This document shows, piece after piece, positions 1 through 7,124 of a DNA stretch of 64,000 nt (within the stretch, counting starts at the first letter, position 1; each line of letters begins with the position of its first letter). Below the pieces are notes generated by a model that saw only the letters and a list, made by a program, of their open reading frames with translations, was not told the origin of the DNA and did not search any database. The stretch spans positions 100,178 to 164,177 of the forward strand of contig NZ_WWCT01000017.1 of assembly GCF_009857605.1 (NCBI RefSeq), written 5' to 3'. This stretch comes from Duganella levis. GTDB lineage: Bacteria; Pseudomonadota; Gammaproteobacteria; Burkholderiales; Burkholderiaceae_D. A program made the position numbers and the translations under genes.

Positions 1-687
1 CTGGAATTCCTGGGCGACTCCATCCTCAACTGCGTGGTGGCGTCCATTCTGTACGATCGTTATCTGGATATCGACGAAGGTGACCTGTCGCGTCTGCGCG
101 CCAACCTGGTCAAGCAGCAGTCGCTGTTCGAAATCGCCCAGAAGCTGGAGCTGTCGCAGTTCCTGCGCCTGGGGGAGGGCGAGCTGAAATCGGGCGGCTT
201 CCGCCGGCCGTCGATCCTGGCCGATACGCTGGAAGCACTGCTCGGCGCCATCTTCCTCGATGGCGGCTTCGAGCCGGCGCGTACCGCGATCCGCTCGTTC
301 TACATCCCGATCCTGGATTCGGTCGATCCGCAAACGCTGGGCAAGGACGCCAAAACGCTGCTGCAGGAATTCCTGCAGGCGAAGAAAATCTCGCTGCCGC
401 TGTACAACGTGATCGCCACCCATGGCGCCGCGCACAGCCAGGAGTTCGAGATTGAATGCCTGGTGCCCAAGCTCGGCATCCAGGTGTTTGGCCGTGGCGG
501 CAGCCGCCGCGCCGGCGAACAGGCGGCCGCCAAGCTGGCCCTGGCCGCCGCCGAGCTGGCCGTGCAGAAAACCCCGGCCACCGCCCGCAAGTCCAAGCCG
601 CGCGCCGCCCAGCTCAAGCTGGCCGGCATTGCCACCGTGCAGAGCAGCGACGCACCGTCGCCGTCTGCCAAGGCCGCCAACAAATAA
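1..687 (+). CDS. rnc: Ribonuclease III (5' end outside window)
   Basis: Endoribonuclease that cuts double-stranded RNA, including rRNA precursors. The reading frame is open from base 1 and begins inside the family signature LEFLGDS, so the true start lies before the window. The second acidic catalytic motif (DTLEALLGAIFLDGG) is at about 219-261. A double-stranded-RNA-binding domain follows at about 340-560, ending in the typical GRGGSRRAGEQAAAKLAL helix. A low-complexity Ala/Lys tail closes the protein. It is followed 12 bp later by era, the usual rnc-era pairing. The first in-frame ATG at 34 is internal to the conserved domain and is not the start. Confidence 0.97.
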   Translation: MEFLGDSILNCVVASILYDRYLDIDEGDLSRLRANLVKQQSLFEIAQKLELSQFLRLGEGELKSGGFRRPSILADTLEALLGAIFLDGGFEPARTAIRSFYIPILDSVDPQTLGKDAKTLLQEFLQAKKISLPLYNVIATHGAAHSQEFEIECLVPKLGIQVFGRGGSRRAGEQAAAKLALAAAELAVQKTPATARKSKPRAAQLKLAGIATVQSSDAPSPSAKAANK

Positions 688-699
688 AAGAGAATTACC

Positions 700-1605
700 A
701 TGACAACCGAAACGACCTCCGCCAGCAACTACCGTTGCGGCTATATCGCCATTGTGGGCCGCCCTAACGTCGGCAAGTCCACCCTGATGAATACGCTGAT
801 TGGCGCCAAGGTCAGCATCACCTCGCGCAAGGCGCAGACCACGCGCCACCGCATCACCGGCATCCAGACCTATGACGACGCGCAGTTCATCTACGTCGAC
901 ACGCCTGGCTTCCAGACCCGCCACGCCAATGCGCTGAACAAGACGCTCAACAAAACCGTCACCAACACGCTGATTTCGTCGGACCTGATCCTGTTCGTCA
1001 TCGAAGCGGGCACCTTCGGCCCGGCCGACCAGCAAGTGCTGGACCTGCTGCCGACCGAAGTGCCGGTAGTCCTGGTGATCAACAAGGCCGACCGCGTGAA
1101 AGACAAAGCCGCGCTGATGCCGTTTGCGCAGCAGGTTGCCGCCAAGTTCAACTTCGCCGCCATCGTGCCGGTATCGGCCAAGCTGCGCTTCCAGCTGGAT
1201 GGCCTGGAAAAGGAACTGAAACGCCTGCTGCCGGAGAACGAAGCGATCTTCGGACCGGACGACATCACCGACCGCAGCGAGAAGTTCATGGCGTCGGAAA
1301 TCGTGCGCGAAAAGCTGTTCCGCTTTGTCGGCGACGAGCTGCCGTACACCAGCACCGTGCTGATCGAACAATTCGAGCAGGAGGGCGACCTGCGCCGTGT
1401 GTTTGCCGCCATCCTGGTGGAACGCGATACGCACAAGTCCATGATCATCGGTAACAAGGGTGCTCGCCTGAAGGAAGTGTCGACGCAAGCGCGTCTGGAC
1501 ATGGAAAAGCTGTTCGGCGGCCCGGTGTACCTGGAGATCTGGGTCAAGGTCAAATCCGGCTGGGCAGATAACGAAGCGGGTCTGCGCGCTTACGGCTACG
1601 AGTAA
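700..1605 (+). CDS. era: GTPase Era
   Basis: Essential GTPase that binds the 3' end of 16S rRNA during assembly of the 30S subunit. All G motifs are visible: GRPNVGKST (G1), DTPGF (G3), NKAD (G4) and a SAK motif (G5). A C-terminal KH domain carries IIGNKGARLKEV and ends with WVKVKSGW. The length of 301 residues is normal. The ATG at 700 follows a purine-rich AAGAGA stretch. It is co-directional with rnc and recO and closely spaced, so co-transcription is likely. Confidence 0.98.
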   Translation: MTTETTSASNYRCGYIAIVGRPNVGKSTLMNTLIGAKVSITSRKAQTTRHRITGIQTYDDAQFIYVDTPGFQTRHANALNKTLNKTVTNTLISSDLILFVIEAGTFGPADQQVLDLLPTEVPVVLVINKADRVKDKAALMPFAQQVAAKFNFAAIVPVSAKLRFQLDGLEKELKRLLPENEAIFGPDDITDRSEKFMASEIVREKLFRFVGDELPYTSTVLIEQFEQEGDLRRVFAAILVERDTHKSMIIGNKGARLKEVSTQARLDMEKLFGGPVYLEIWVKVKSGWADNEAGLRAYGYE

Positions 1606-1617
1606 TCCCTCACCAGC

Positions 1618-2475
1618 ATGTCCTCCACGCCAGACGCCACCCTGGAAGCGCCGCAAGCTGCGGCGCCGGTGGCTGCTGCGCCAGCCGCACCCGCAGCACC
1701 AGCCGCACCCTCTGCACCAGCCACGCCGAAGCGCCCGCGCGCGCCGTCGCGTGAGCGCACCATCGGCACCAAGGTCGCCGGCCAGCCGGCCTTCGTCCTG
1801 CACAGCTATCCCTACAAAGAAACCAGCCTGATTATCGACCTGTTCACGCGTGACTTCGGCCGCGTGGCCTTGATCGCCAAGGGCGCCAAGCGGCCGCACT
1901 CGCAACTGCGCGGCGTGCTGCAAACCTTCCAACCGCTGTCCAGCAGCTGGGTCGGCAAATCCGAACTGCGCACGCTGACCGACGCCGAGTGGGTGGGCGG
2001 CATGCTGCCGCTGGAGAAAACCGCGCTGCTGTGCGGCTTCTACCTGAACGAACTGCTGGTCAAGCTGCTGGCGCGCGACGACGCCCACCCGGCCTTGTTC
2101 GACCATTACGTCTCCACGCTCAACCAACTGGCGCACAACGAGCCGGCCTCCATCGTCTTGAGAAAATTCGAACGGGCCTTACTTAAAGAGACAGGCGTCG
2201 CCGCCGATCTGGCGCGCTGCGTGGAAACGCGGCGCGCGGTGCAGGCAGACGTAACCTATGTCGTCGATCCCGAGCGCGGCCCGCGTCCCGAACGCGCCGC
2301 CGATCCGTGGCCGCGCGTGGCCGGCAAGACGCTGCTCGACATGGAATGTGAAAATTACGAAGACATCGCTACGCAAGCCCAAAGCAAGCAGCTGATGCGC
2401 TTCCTGGTCGCGCACCACCTGAATGGCGCGCCGTTGAACACCCGCCAGATCCTCATCGATCTGTCCCAGTTATAA
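1618..2475 (+). CDS. recO: DNA repair protein RecO
   Basis: Recombination mediator that works with RecR to load RecA on gapped DNA. The conserved RecO core starts near residue 45 (FVLHSYPYKETS) with the OB-fold motif FTRDFGRVALIAKGAKR. The helical C-terminal domain follows and the protein ends LIDLSQL. The first 40 or so residues are an unusual Ala/Pro-rich extension (APAAPAAPAAPSAPATP) followed by a basic patch, so the protein is longer (285 residues) than the roughly 240 usual for the family. The extension could be a real disordered tail or a start called too early, but no better start is visible inside it. The gene is 12 bp after era. Confidence 0.95.
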   Translation: MSSTPDATLEAPQAAAPVAAAPAAPAAPAAPSAPATPKRPRAPSRERTIGTKVAGQPAFVLHSYPYKETSLIIDLFTRDFGRVALIAKGAKRPHSQLRGVLQTFQPLSSSWVGKSELRTLTDAEWVGGMLPLEKTALLCGFYLNELLVKLLARDDAHPALFDHYVSTLNQLAHNEPASIVLRKFERALLKETGVAADLARCVETRRAVQADVTYVVDPERGPRPERAADPWPRVAGKTLLDMECENYEDIATQAQSKQLMRFLVAHHLNGAPLNTRQILIDLSQL

Positions 2476-2486
2476 GAGAAAAAACA

Positions 2487-3248
2487 ATGAGCTTCCTGCA
2501 ACCGTCCGGCACCATCATCGACCTTGGCGTGAACATCGACCACGTTGCGACCCTGCGCAACGCGCGCGGCACTAAATACCCGGACCCGATCCGCGCCGCG
2601 CTGCTGGCCGAGCAGGCAGGCGCCGACTGCATCACGCTGCACCTGCGCGAAGACCGCCGCCACATCAAGGACGCAGACGTCATCGCGCTGGCGCCGCAGC
2701 TGATCACCCGCATGAACCTGGAAGCCGCCGTCACGCAGGAAATGGTCGACTTCGCCTGCCAGATCAAGCCGGCCGACGTCTGCCTGGTGCCGGAAAAACG
2801 TACCGAAGTCACCACCGAAGGCGGCCTCGATGTCGCCGGCAACTTCAACGCCGTCGAGCGCGCGGTCAAGCAGCTGCAAGCCGAAGGCATCCGCGTCAGC
2901 CTGTTCATCGACGCCGAAGAAGCGCAGATGGATGCCACCGCCGCCCTCGGCGCGCCGGTGATCGAACTGCACACCGGCCGCTACGCCGACACCGAAGGCG
3001 CCGAGCAGGCGGCCGAGCTGGAACGCATCCATCGTGGCGTGCTGTATGGCGTCGGCAAAGGCCTGAAGGTCAATGCCGGCCATGGCCTGCACTACACCAA
3101 CGTGCAGGCGATTGCCGCAATTCCGGAAATCGCCGAACTGAATATCGGCCACGCCATCGTCGCGCACTCGGTGTTCGTCGGCTGGGAAAACGCCGTGCGC
3201 GAAATGAAGGCCATCATGGTTTCTACACGTATTGGACGCGCATCGTGA
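2487..3248 (+). CDS. pdxJ: Pyridoxine 5'-phosphate synthase PdxJ
   Basis: Condenses 1-deoxy-D-xylulose 5-phosphate with 3-amino-2-oxopropyl phosphate to make pyridoxine 5'-phosphate, in vitamin B6 synthesis. The N-terminal signature GVNIDHVATLRNARGT is followed by DPIRAALLAEQAGAD and the HLREDRRHI loop. The ELNIGHAIVAHSVFVG segment sits near the C-terminus. The TIM-barrel length of 253 residues is normal. The stop overlaps the GTG start of acpS (GTGA), which indicates translational coupling; pdxJ-acpS is a common pairing. Confidence 0.97.
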   Translation: MSFLQPSGTIIDLGVNIDHVATLRNARGTKYPDPIRAALLAEQAGADCITLHLREDRRHIKDADVIALAPQLITRMNLEAAVTQEMVDFACQIKPADVCLVPEKRTEVTTEGGLDVAGNFNAVERAVKQLQAEGIRVSLFIDAEEAQMDATAALGAPVIELHTGRYADTEGAEQAAELERIHRGVLYGVGKGLKVNAGHGLHYTNVQAIAAIPEIAELNIGHAIVAHSVFVGWENAVREMKAIMVSTRIGRAS

Positions 3249-3640
3249 TTTACGGCATTGGCACCGACATCTGCAAAATCCCGCGTATTGAAACGGCGCT
3301 GGCCAAGCATGGCGACCGCTTTGCGAAGAAGATCCTCGGCCCGCAGGAGATGGAGAAGTATTTGGCGCGCAAGGCCAAGCATCCGGTGCGCGGCATTCGC
3401 TTCGTGGCGACCCGTTTCGCCGCCAAGGAAGCCTTCGCCAAGGCCATCGGCCTGGGCATCCGCATGCCGATGACCTGGACCAGCGCGCAGATGCTGAATC
3501 ATCCGAGCGGCAAGCCGATGATTGTCTGCAGCGGTGCACTGAAAGAATTCATGGACAAGAACAAACTGTCGGCCCAGGTGACCGTCAGCGACGAGGCGGA
3601 ATATGCCGTCGCCTTCGTCATCGTGGAGCAGGAAAAGTGA
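3245..3640 (+). CDS. acpS: Holo-[acyl-carrier-protein] synthase
   Basis: Transfers 4'-phosphopantetheine from CoA to apo-acyl carrier protein. The N-terminal Mg-binding signature GIGTDICKIPRIE and the second metal/CoA motif RFAAKEAFAKAIGLG are both intact. The length of 131 residues is typical. The start is a GTG at 3245 overlapping the pdxJ stop, and the stop overlaps the GTG start of uvrC in the same way. The three genes form a chain of four-base overlaps. Confidence 0.97.
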   Translation: MIYGIGTDICKIPRIETALAKHGDRFAKKILGPQEMEKYLARKAKHPVRGIRFVATRFAAKEAFAKAIGLGIRMPMTWTSAQMLNHPSGKPMIVCSGALKEFMDKNKLSAQVTVSDEAEYAVAFVIVEQEK

Positions 3641-5490
3641 CTGAAGAAGTAAGCGATCCGCGTGAACAAGTACTAGCCACCGTTGCCAAGCTGCCCAATC
3701 TGCCGGGCGTGTACCGCTATTTCGACGCCGAGGACAAGGTGCTCTACGTCGGCAAGGCGCGCGACCTGAAGAAACGCGTATCGAGCTACTTCCAGAAGAA
3801 CCTGGCCAGCCCGCGCATCGCCATGATGGTCGAGCGCATCGCGCGGCTGGAAACCACCGTCACACACAGCGAAGCGGAAGCGCTGATCCTTGAGAATAAC
3901 CTGATCAAGGCACTGGCGCCGCGCTTTAACATCCTGTTCCGCGACGATAAATCGTATCCGTATTTGAAGATTACCGGCGGCGATGCGCCGCGCATGGTCT
4001 ACTACCGCGGCGCGGTCGACAAGAAGAACCAGTACTTCGGGCCTTTCCCCAGCTCGTGGGCGGTCAAGGAATCGATGCAGATTTTGCAGAAGGTATTCCA
4101 GATCCGCACCTGCGAGGAGAGCGTCTACGCCAACCGCACGCGCCCCTGCCTGCTGCATCAGATCGGCCGGTGCAGCGCGCCGTGCGTCGATTTGATCAGC
4201 AAGGAAGACTACAAGCTCGATGTCGACAACGCCGCGCGCTTCCTGCGCGGCCGCCAGTCCGAAGTGCTGGCCGACCTTGAGCAGAAAATGCATGGCTACG
4301 CGGCCGAGCTCAAATTCGAGCAGGCAGCGTCGGTGCGCAACCAGATCCAGTCGCTGTCGCGCGTGCTGCACCAGCAAAGCATGGAGACCACCGGCGACGC
4401 TGACGTCGACATCATCGCGGTGCTGGTGCAGGGCGGGCGCGCCTGCGTCAACCTGGCGATGGTGCGCGGCGGCCGTCACCTGGGCGACCGCGCCTACTTC
4501 CCGACCCACGTCAGCGATGCCGAGGCGATTGCCGAAGATCCGATCGAAGTCGAGGTGCTGGCCGCCTTCCTGGCGCAGCACTACGCCGACAAGTTCATCC
4601 CCGGCACGCTGATCCTGAACATCGAATTCAATCACCCGGCGCTGATCCAGGCCTTGCAGGAGCAGTGCGGCCACCGCATCAACCTGATCTTCCAGCCACA
4701 GGACCAGCGCCGCAAATGGCTGGAGCTGGCGCAGAAGGGCGCCGAGATCTCGCTGGCGCGGCTGCTGTCGGAGCAGGGCTCGCAGCAATCGCGCACGCGC
4801 GCGCTGGTCGAGGCCTTGCAGCTGGAGCCTGAAGACATCGACGCGCTGCGCATCGAGTGCTTCGACATCTCGCACACGCAGGGCGAGGCCACACAAGCTT
4901 CGTGCGTGGTGTTCCATCACCACCAGATGCAGAATGGCGAATACCGGCGCTACAACATCAACGACATCACGCCGGGCGATGATTACGCCGCCATGCGGCA
5001 GGTGCTGTTCCGCCGTTACGAGAAGGTGGCCAACGGCGACGGCGTGATGCCGGACGTGGTGCTGATCGACGGCGGCAAGGGCCAGATCGAAATGGCGCGC
5101 CAGGTGTTCGCCGAACTGGGGCTGGATATCAGCCTGATCGTCGGCGTCGCCAAAGGGGAAGGGCGGCGCGTTGGCCTGGAGACGCTGATGTTCGTCGATG
5201 GCCGGCCGTCGCAGGAGCTGGGCAAGGAATCGGCGGCGCTGATGCTGGTAGCGTTGATCCGCGACGAGGCGCACCGCTTCGCCATCACCGGCATGCGCGC
5301 CAAGCGCGCCAAAACGCGCCAGACCTCGCGCCTGGAGGAAATCGAAGGCATCGGCGCCAAACGCCGGCAACGCCTGCTGGCGCGCTTCGGCGGCCTGCGC
5401 GGCGTGGTCAACGCCAGCGTCGAAGATCTGAAAACAGTTGAAGGCATTTCCAGCGCCCTGGCCGAGGAAATCTACAAGCAATTGCATTGA
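3637..5490 (+). CDS. uvrC: Excinuclease ABC subunit C
   Basis: Incises damaged DNA on both sides of the lesion after UvrAB recognition. A GIY-YIG nuclease domain is at about residues 18-100 (LPGVYRYF, LYVGKARDLKKR). A UVR domain lies at about 205-240, a central UvrC/RNase H-like endonuclease domain follows (ECFDISHTQGE, DVVLIDGGKGQ), and two helix-hairpin-helix motifs end the protein (IEGIGAKRRQRLL, VEGISSALAEEI). The length of 617 residues is normal. The GTG start at 3637 overlaps the acpS stop. Confidence 0.98.
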   Translation: MTEEVSDPREQVLATVAKLPNLPGVYRYFDAEDKVLYVGKARDLKKRVSSYFQKNLASPRIAMMVERIARLETTVTHSEAEALILENNLIKALAPRFNILFRDDKSYPYLKITGGDAPRMVYYRGAVDKKNQYFGPFPSSWAVKESMQILQKVFQIRTCEESVYANRTRPCLLHQIGRCSAPCVDLISKEDYKLDVDNAARFLRGRQSEVLADLEQKMHGYAAELKFEQAASVRNQIQSLSRVLHQQSMETTGDADVDIIAVLVQGGRACVNLAMVRGGRHLGDRAYFPTHVSDAEAIAEDPIEVEVLAAFLAQHYADKFIPGTLILNIEFNHPALIQALQEQCGHRINLIFQPQDQRRKWLELAQKGAEISLARLLSEQGSQQSRTRALVEALQLEPEDIDALRIECFDISHTQGEATQASCVVFHHHQMQNGEYRRYNINDITPGDDYAAMRQVLFRRYEKVANGDGVMPDVVLIDGGKGQIEMARQVFAELGLDISLIVGVAKGEGRRVGLETLMFVDGRPSQELGKESAALMLVALIRDEAHRFAITGMRAKRAKTRQTSRLEEIEGIGAKRRQRLLARFGGLRGVVNASVEDLKTVEGISSALAEEIYKQLH

Positions 5491-5588
5491 TGGCGGCGGC
5501 AGGTGCAACGGTGCTGGTTTAATGCGCGGGGTCAAGGTAGACTAGCGGCGCATTATAAAATTTCATCGCCGCACATCACTTTTAGCTT

Positions 5589-6170
5589 ATGCCCTTCAAT
5601 ATTCCGATACTGTTGACCTGGTTGCGCGTTGCGCTGATTCCGCTGGTGGTGGGCGTCTACTACCTTCCCACCACGATGCTCCCGGTAGCAGATCAGAATC
5701 TGGCGGCCACACTGGTGTTCATCGTGGCCGCCGTCACCGACTGGTTCGACGGCTTCCTGGCCCGGCGCTGGAATCAGACCTCGGCCTTCGGCGCCTTCCT
5801 CGACCCGGTGGCCGACAAGCTGATGGTGGCCGGCGCCTTGCTGGTGCTCGTGCAGCTGGACCGCGCCAATGCCGTGCTGTCCTTCATCATCATCGGCCGC
5901 GAGATCGCCATTTCCGCGCTGCGCGAATGGATGGCGCAGATTGGCGCCTCCAAATCGGTGGCGGTCAGTTCGCTGGGCAAGATCAAGACCACGGCGCAGA
6001 TGATGGCCATCCCGCTGCTGCTGTTCCATGACGTGCTGTGGGGCGCGGTTGACACCCAGTTCTGGGGCTCACGCCTGCTGGAAGTGGCGGCGGTGCTGAC
6101 CGTGTGGTCGATGTTCTACTATCTGCGTCTGGCATGGCCGCTGATCAAGGAAAAATCGGGCCAAATCTAA
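5589..6170 (+). CDS. pgsA: CDP-diacylglycerol-glycerol-3-phosphate 3-phosphatidyltransferase
   Basis: Inner-membrane enzyme for the committed step of phosphatidylglycerol synthesis. The CDP-alcohol phosphatidyltransferase signature is present in the order TDWFDG, LARR, G, FLDPVADK. Several hydrophobic segments surround it, starting with IPILLTWLRVALIPLVVGVYY. The length of 193 residues fits the family. It lies 98 bp after uvrC on the same strand and directly before the tRNA operon, an arrangement frequent in Burkholderiales. No terminator is visible between pgsA and the tRNA promoter. Confidence 0.96.
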   Translation: MPFNIPILLTWLRVALIPLVVGVYYLPTTMLPVADQNLAATLVFIVAAVTDWFDGFLARRWNQTSAFGAFLDPVADKLMVAGALLVLVQLDRANAVLSFIIIGREIAISALREWMAQIGASKSVAVSSLGKIKTTAQMMAIPLLLFHDVLWGAVDTQFWGSRLLEVAAVLTVWSMFYYLRLAWPLIKEKSGQI

Positions 6171-6197
6171 CCGTATAAACAATATTTTCATTTGGCA

Positions 6198-6225
6198 TTG
6201 ACAGGCTCTGTAGATCCTCTATAAT
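6198..6225 (+). promoter_or_regulatory. Sigma-70 promoter of the tRNA operon
   Basis: A perfect -35 box TTGACA (6198-6203) and a perfect -10 box TATAAT (6220-6225) are separated by 16 bp. The first tRNA begins 31 bp after the -10 box. This is the only near-consensus promoter of this strength that stands out in the window, as expected for a stable-RNA operon. Confidence 0.9.
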
Positions 6226-6256
6226 GCTGGCCTGTTGTTGATGACAACGCAGCAAA

Positions 6257-6332
6257 GCGGGAGTAGCTCAGTTGGTAGAGCGCAACCTTGCCAAGGTTGA
6301 GGTCGAGAGTTCGAGACTCTTCTCCCGCTCCA
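6257..6332 (+). tRNA. tRNA-Gly (anticodon GCC), copy 1
   Basis: A 76-nt cloverleaf with acceptor arms GCGGGAG/CTCCCGC, D arm AGCTCAGTTGGTAGAGC, anticodon arm CAACC-TTGCCAA-GGTTG (anticodon GCC), T arm with GTTCGA, and an encoded CCA end. It is identical to the copies at 6403, 6525 and 6741. Confidence 0.98.
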
Positions 6333-6402
6333 AACGAAGTCATCAGAAACAAGTAGTACTAGCAAAAACAGCAGTCACCTGCTAAGATGCTGGACTCGAA
6401 AT

Positions 6403-6478
6403 GCGGGAGTAGCTCAGTTGGTAGAGCGCAACCTTGCCAAGGTTGAGGTCGAGAGTTCGAGACTCTTCTCCCGCTCCA
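6403..6478 (+). tRNA. tRNA-Gly (anticodon GCC), copy 2
   Basis: Same 76-nt sequence as copy 1, CCA encoded. It is separated from copy 1 by 70 bp of unrelated spacer, so only the tRNA body is repeated. Confidence 0.98.
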
Positions 6479-6524
6479 GTTTCTTCGGAAATTGGCTGGC
6501 GTAGTAAAATTAGCAACACTCCAA

Positions 6525-6600
6525 GCGGGAGTAGCTCAGTTGGTAGAGCGCAACCTTGCCAAGGTTGAGGTCGAGAGTTCGAGACTCTTCTCCCGCTCCA
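6525..6600 (+). tRNA. tRNA-Gly (anticodon GCC), copy 3
   Basis: Third identical 76-nt tRNA-Gly with encoded CCA, 46 bp after copy 2. Confidence 0.98.
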
Positions 6601-6657
6601 GAATTCTGGATTGCAGCGCGTAACCCCGCTGTGGTCTTGCAGTAAAAAGTTTCCTCT

Positions 6658-6731
6658 GGCGAGGTAGCAAAGCGGTTATGCAGCGGCCTGCAAAGCCGTC
6701 TAGGTCGGTTCGACTCCGATCCTCGCCTCCA
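6658..6731 (+). tRNA. tRNA-Cys (anticodon GCA)
   Basis: A 74-nt cloverleaf: acceptor GGCGAGG/CCTCGCC, anticodon loop CTGCAAA (anticodon GCA), T loop GTTCGACTC, discriminator T and encoded CCA. It sits between the third and fourth tRNA-Gly genes, an arrangement known from other proteobacteria that co-transcribe glyW/cysT-type tRNAs. Confidence 0.97.
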
Positions 6732-6740
6732 AAGCTCCAT

Positions 6741-6816
6741 GCGGGAGTAGCTCAGTTGGTAGAGCGCAACCTTGCCAAGGTTGAGGTCGAGAGTTCGAGA
6801 CTCTTCTCCCGCTCCA
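6741..6816 (+). tRNA. tRNA-Gly (anticodon GCC), copy 4
   Basis: Fourth identical tRNA-Gly, only 9 bp after tRNA-Cys. Its short upstream flank (AGCTCCAT) is shared with the broken tRNA copy at 31521. Confidence 0.98.
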
Positions 6817-6827
6817 GTATTGAAGAA

Positions 6828-6853
6828 GGGCAGCCCAGTGGGCTGCCCTTTTT
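6828..6853 (+). terminator. Rho-independent terminator of the tRNA operon
   Basis: A 9-bp perfect GC-rich stem GGGCAGCCC/GGGCTGCCC (6828-6836 with 6840-6848) with a 3-nt loop is followed by TTTTT. It lies 11 bp after the last tRNA and ends the operon. Confidence 0.93.
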
Positions 6854-7124
6854 GCGTTTGGGCCGGGGGATCACCAACGTCTGTTTTCGCCGCAGGCGGT
6901 GTGAAAACCCGAGTTGCTATGCCGTGAATGGCTAAGCCAGGACTTCCGCCGCCAGGAGCGCCACAATTGTTCACCAGGGTGGAATCAGACGCTTGTACAA
7001 TTAGTTCACACAAATCAATCAAAGGACAAGGCATACCCGTTCAGCTCGTTGACCAAGTCCCCCTTTCTGCCACACGCCATTTTCCATATTGGGGTGCTGC
7101 TCGCGCAAACCGAACTACAATTTT
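6854..7124. other. Intergenic stretch, no gene seen
   Basis: About 270 bp between the tRNA terminator and the sensor kinase gene. No conserved ORF or RNA was recognised. Base composition falls toward the kinase gene. It presumably holds the kinase promoter, but no box close to consensus stands out. Confidence 0.5.

Noticed and set aside
3673..5535. 620-codon minus-strand frame across uvrC
   Set aside because: Exact antisense of a well-conserved uvrC gene; typical long shadow in GC-rich DNA with no family motif.
6257..6816. Regularly repeated 76-bp units resembling a CRISPR array
   Set aside because: The repeats fold as tRNA-Gly with encoded CCA, spacing is irregular and no cas genes exist.
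6510..7034. 174-codon minus-strand frame with repeated GKVALYQLSYSR
   Set aside because: It is the reverse complement of the tRNA-Gly genes, a well-known false protein prediction.
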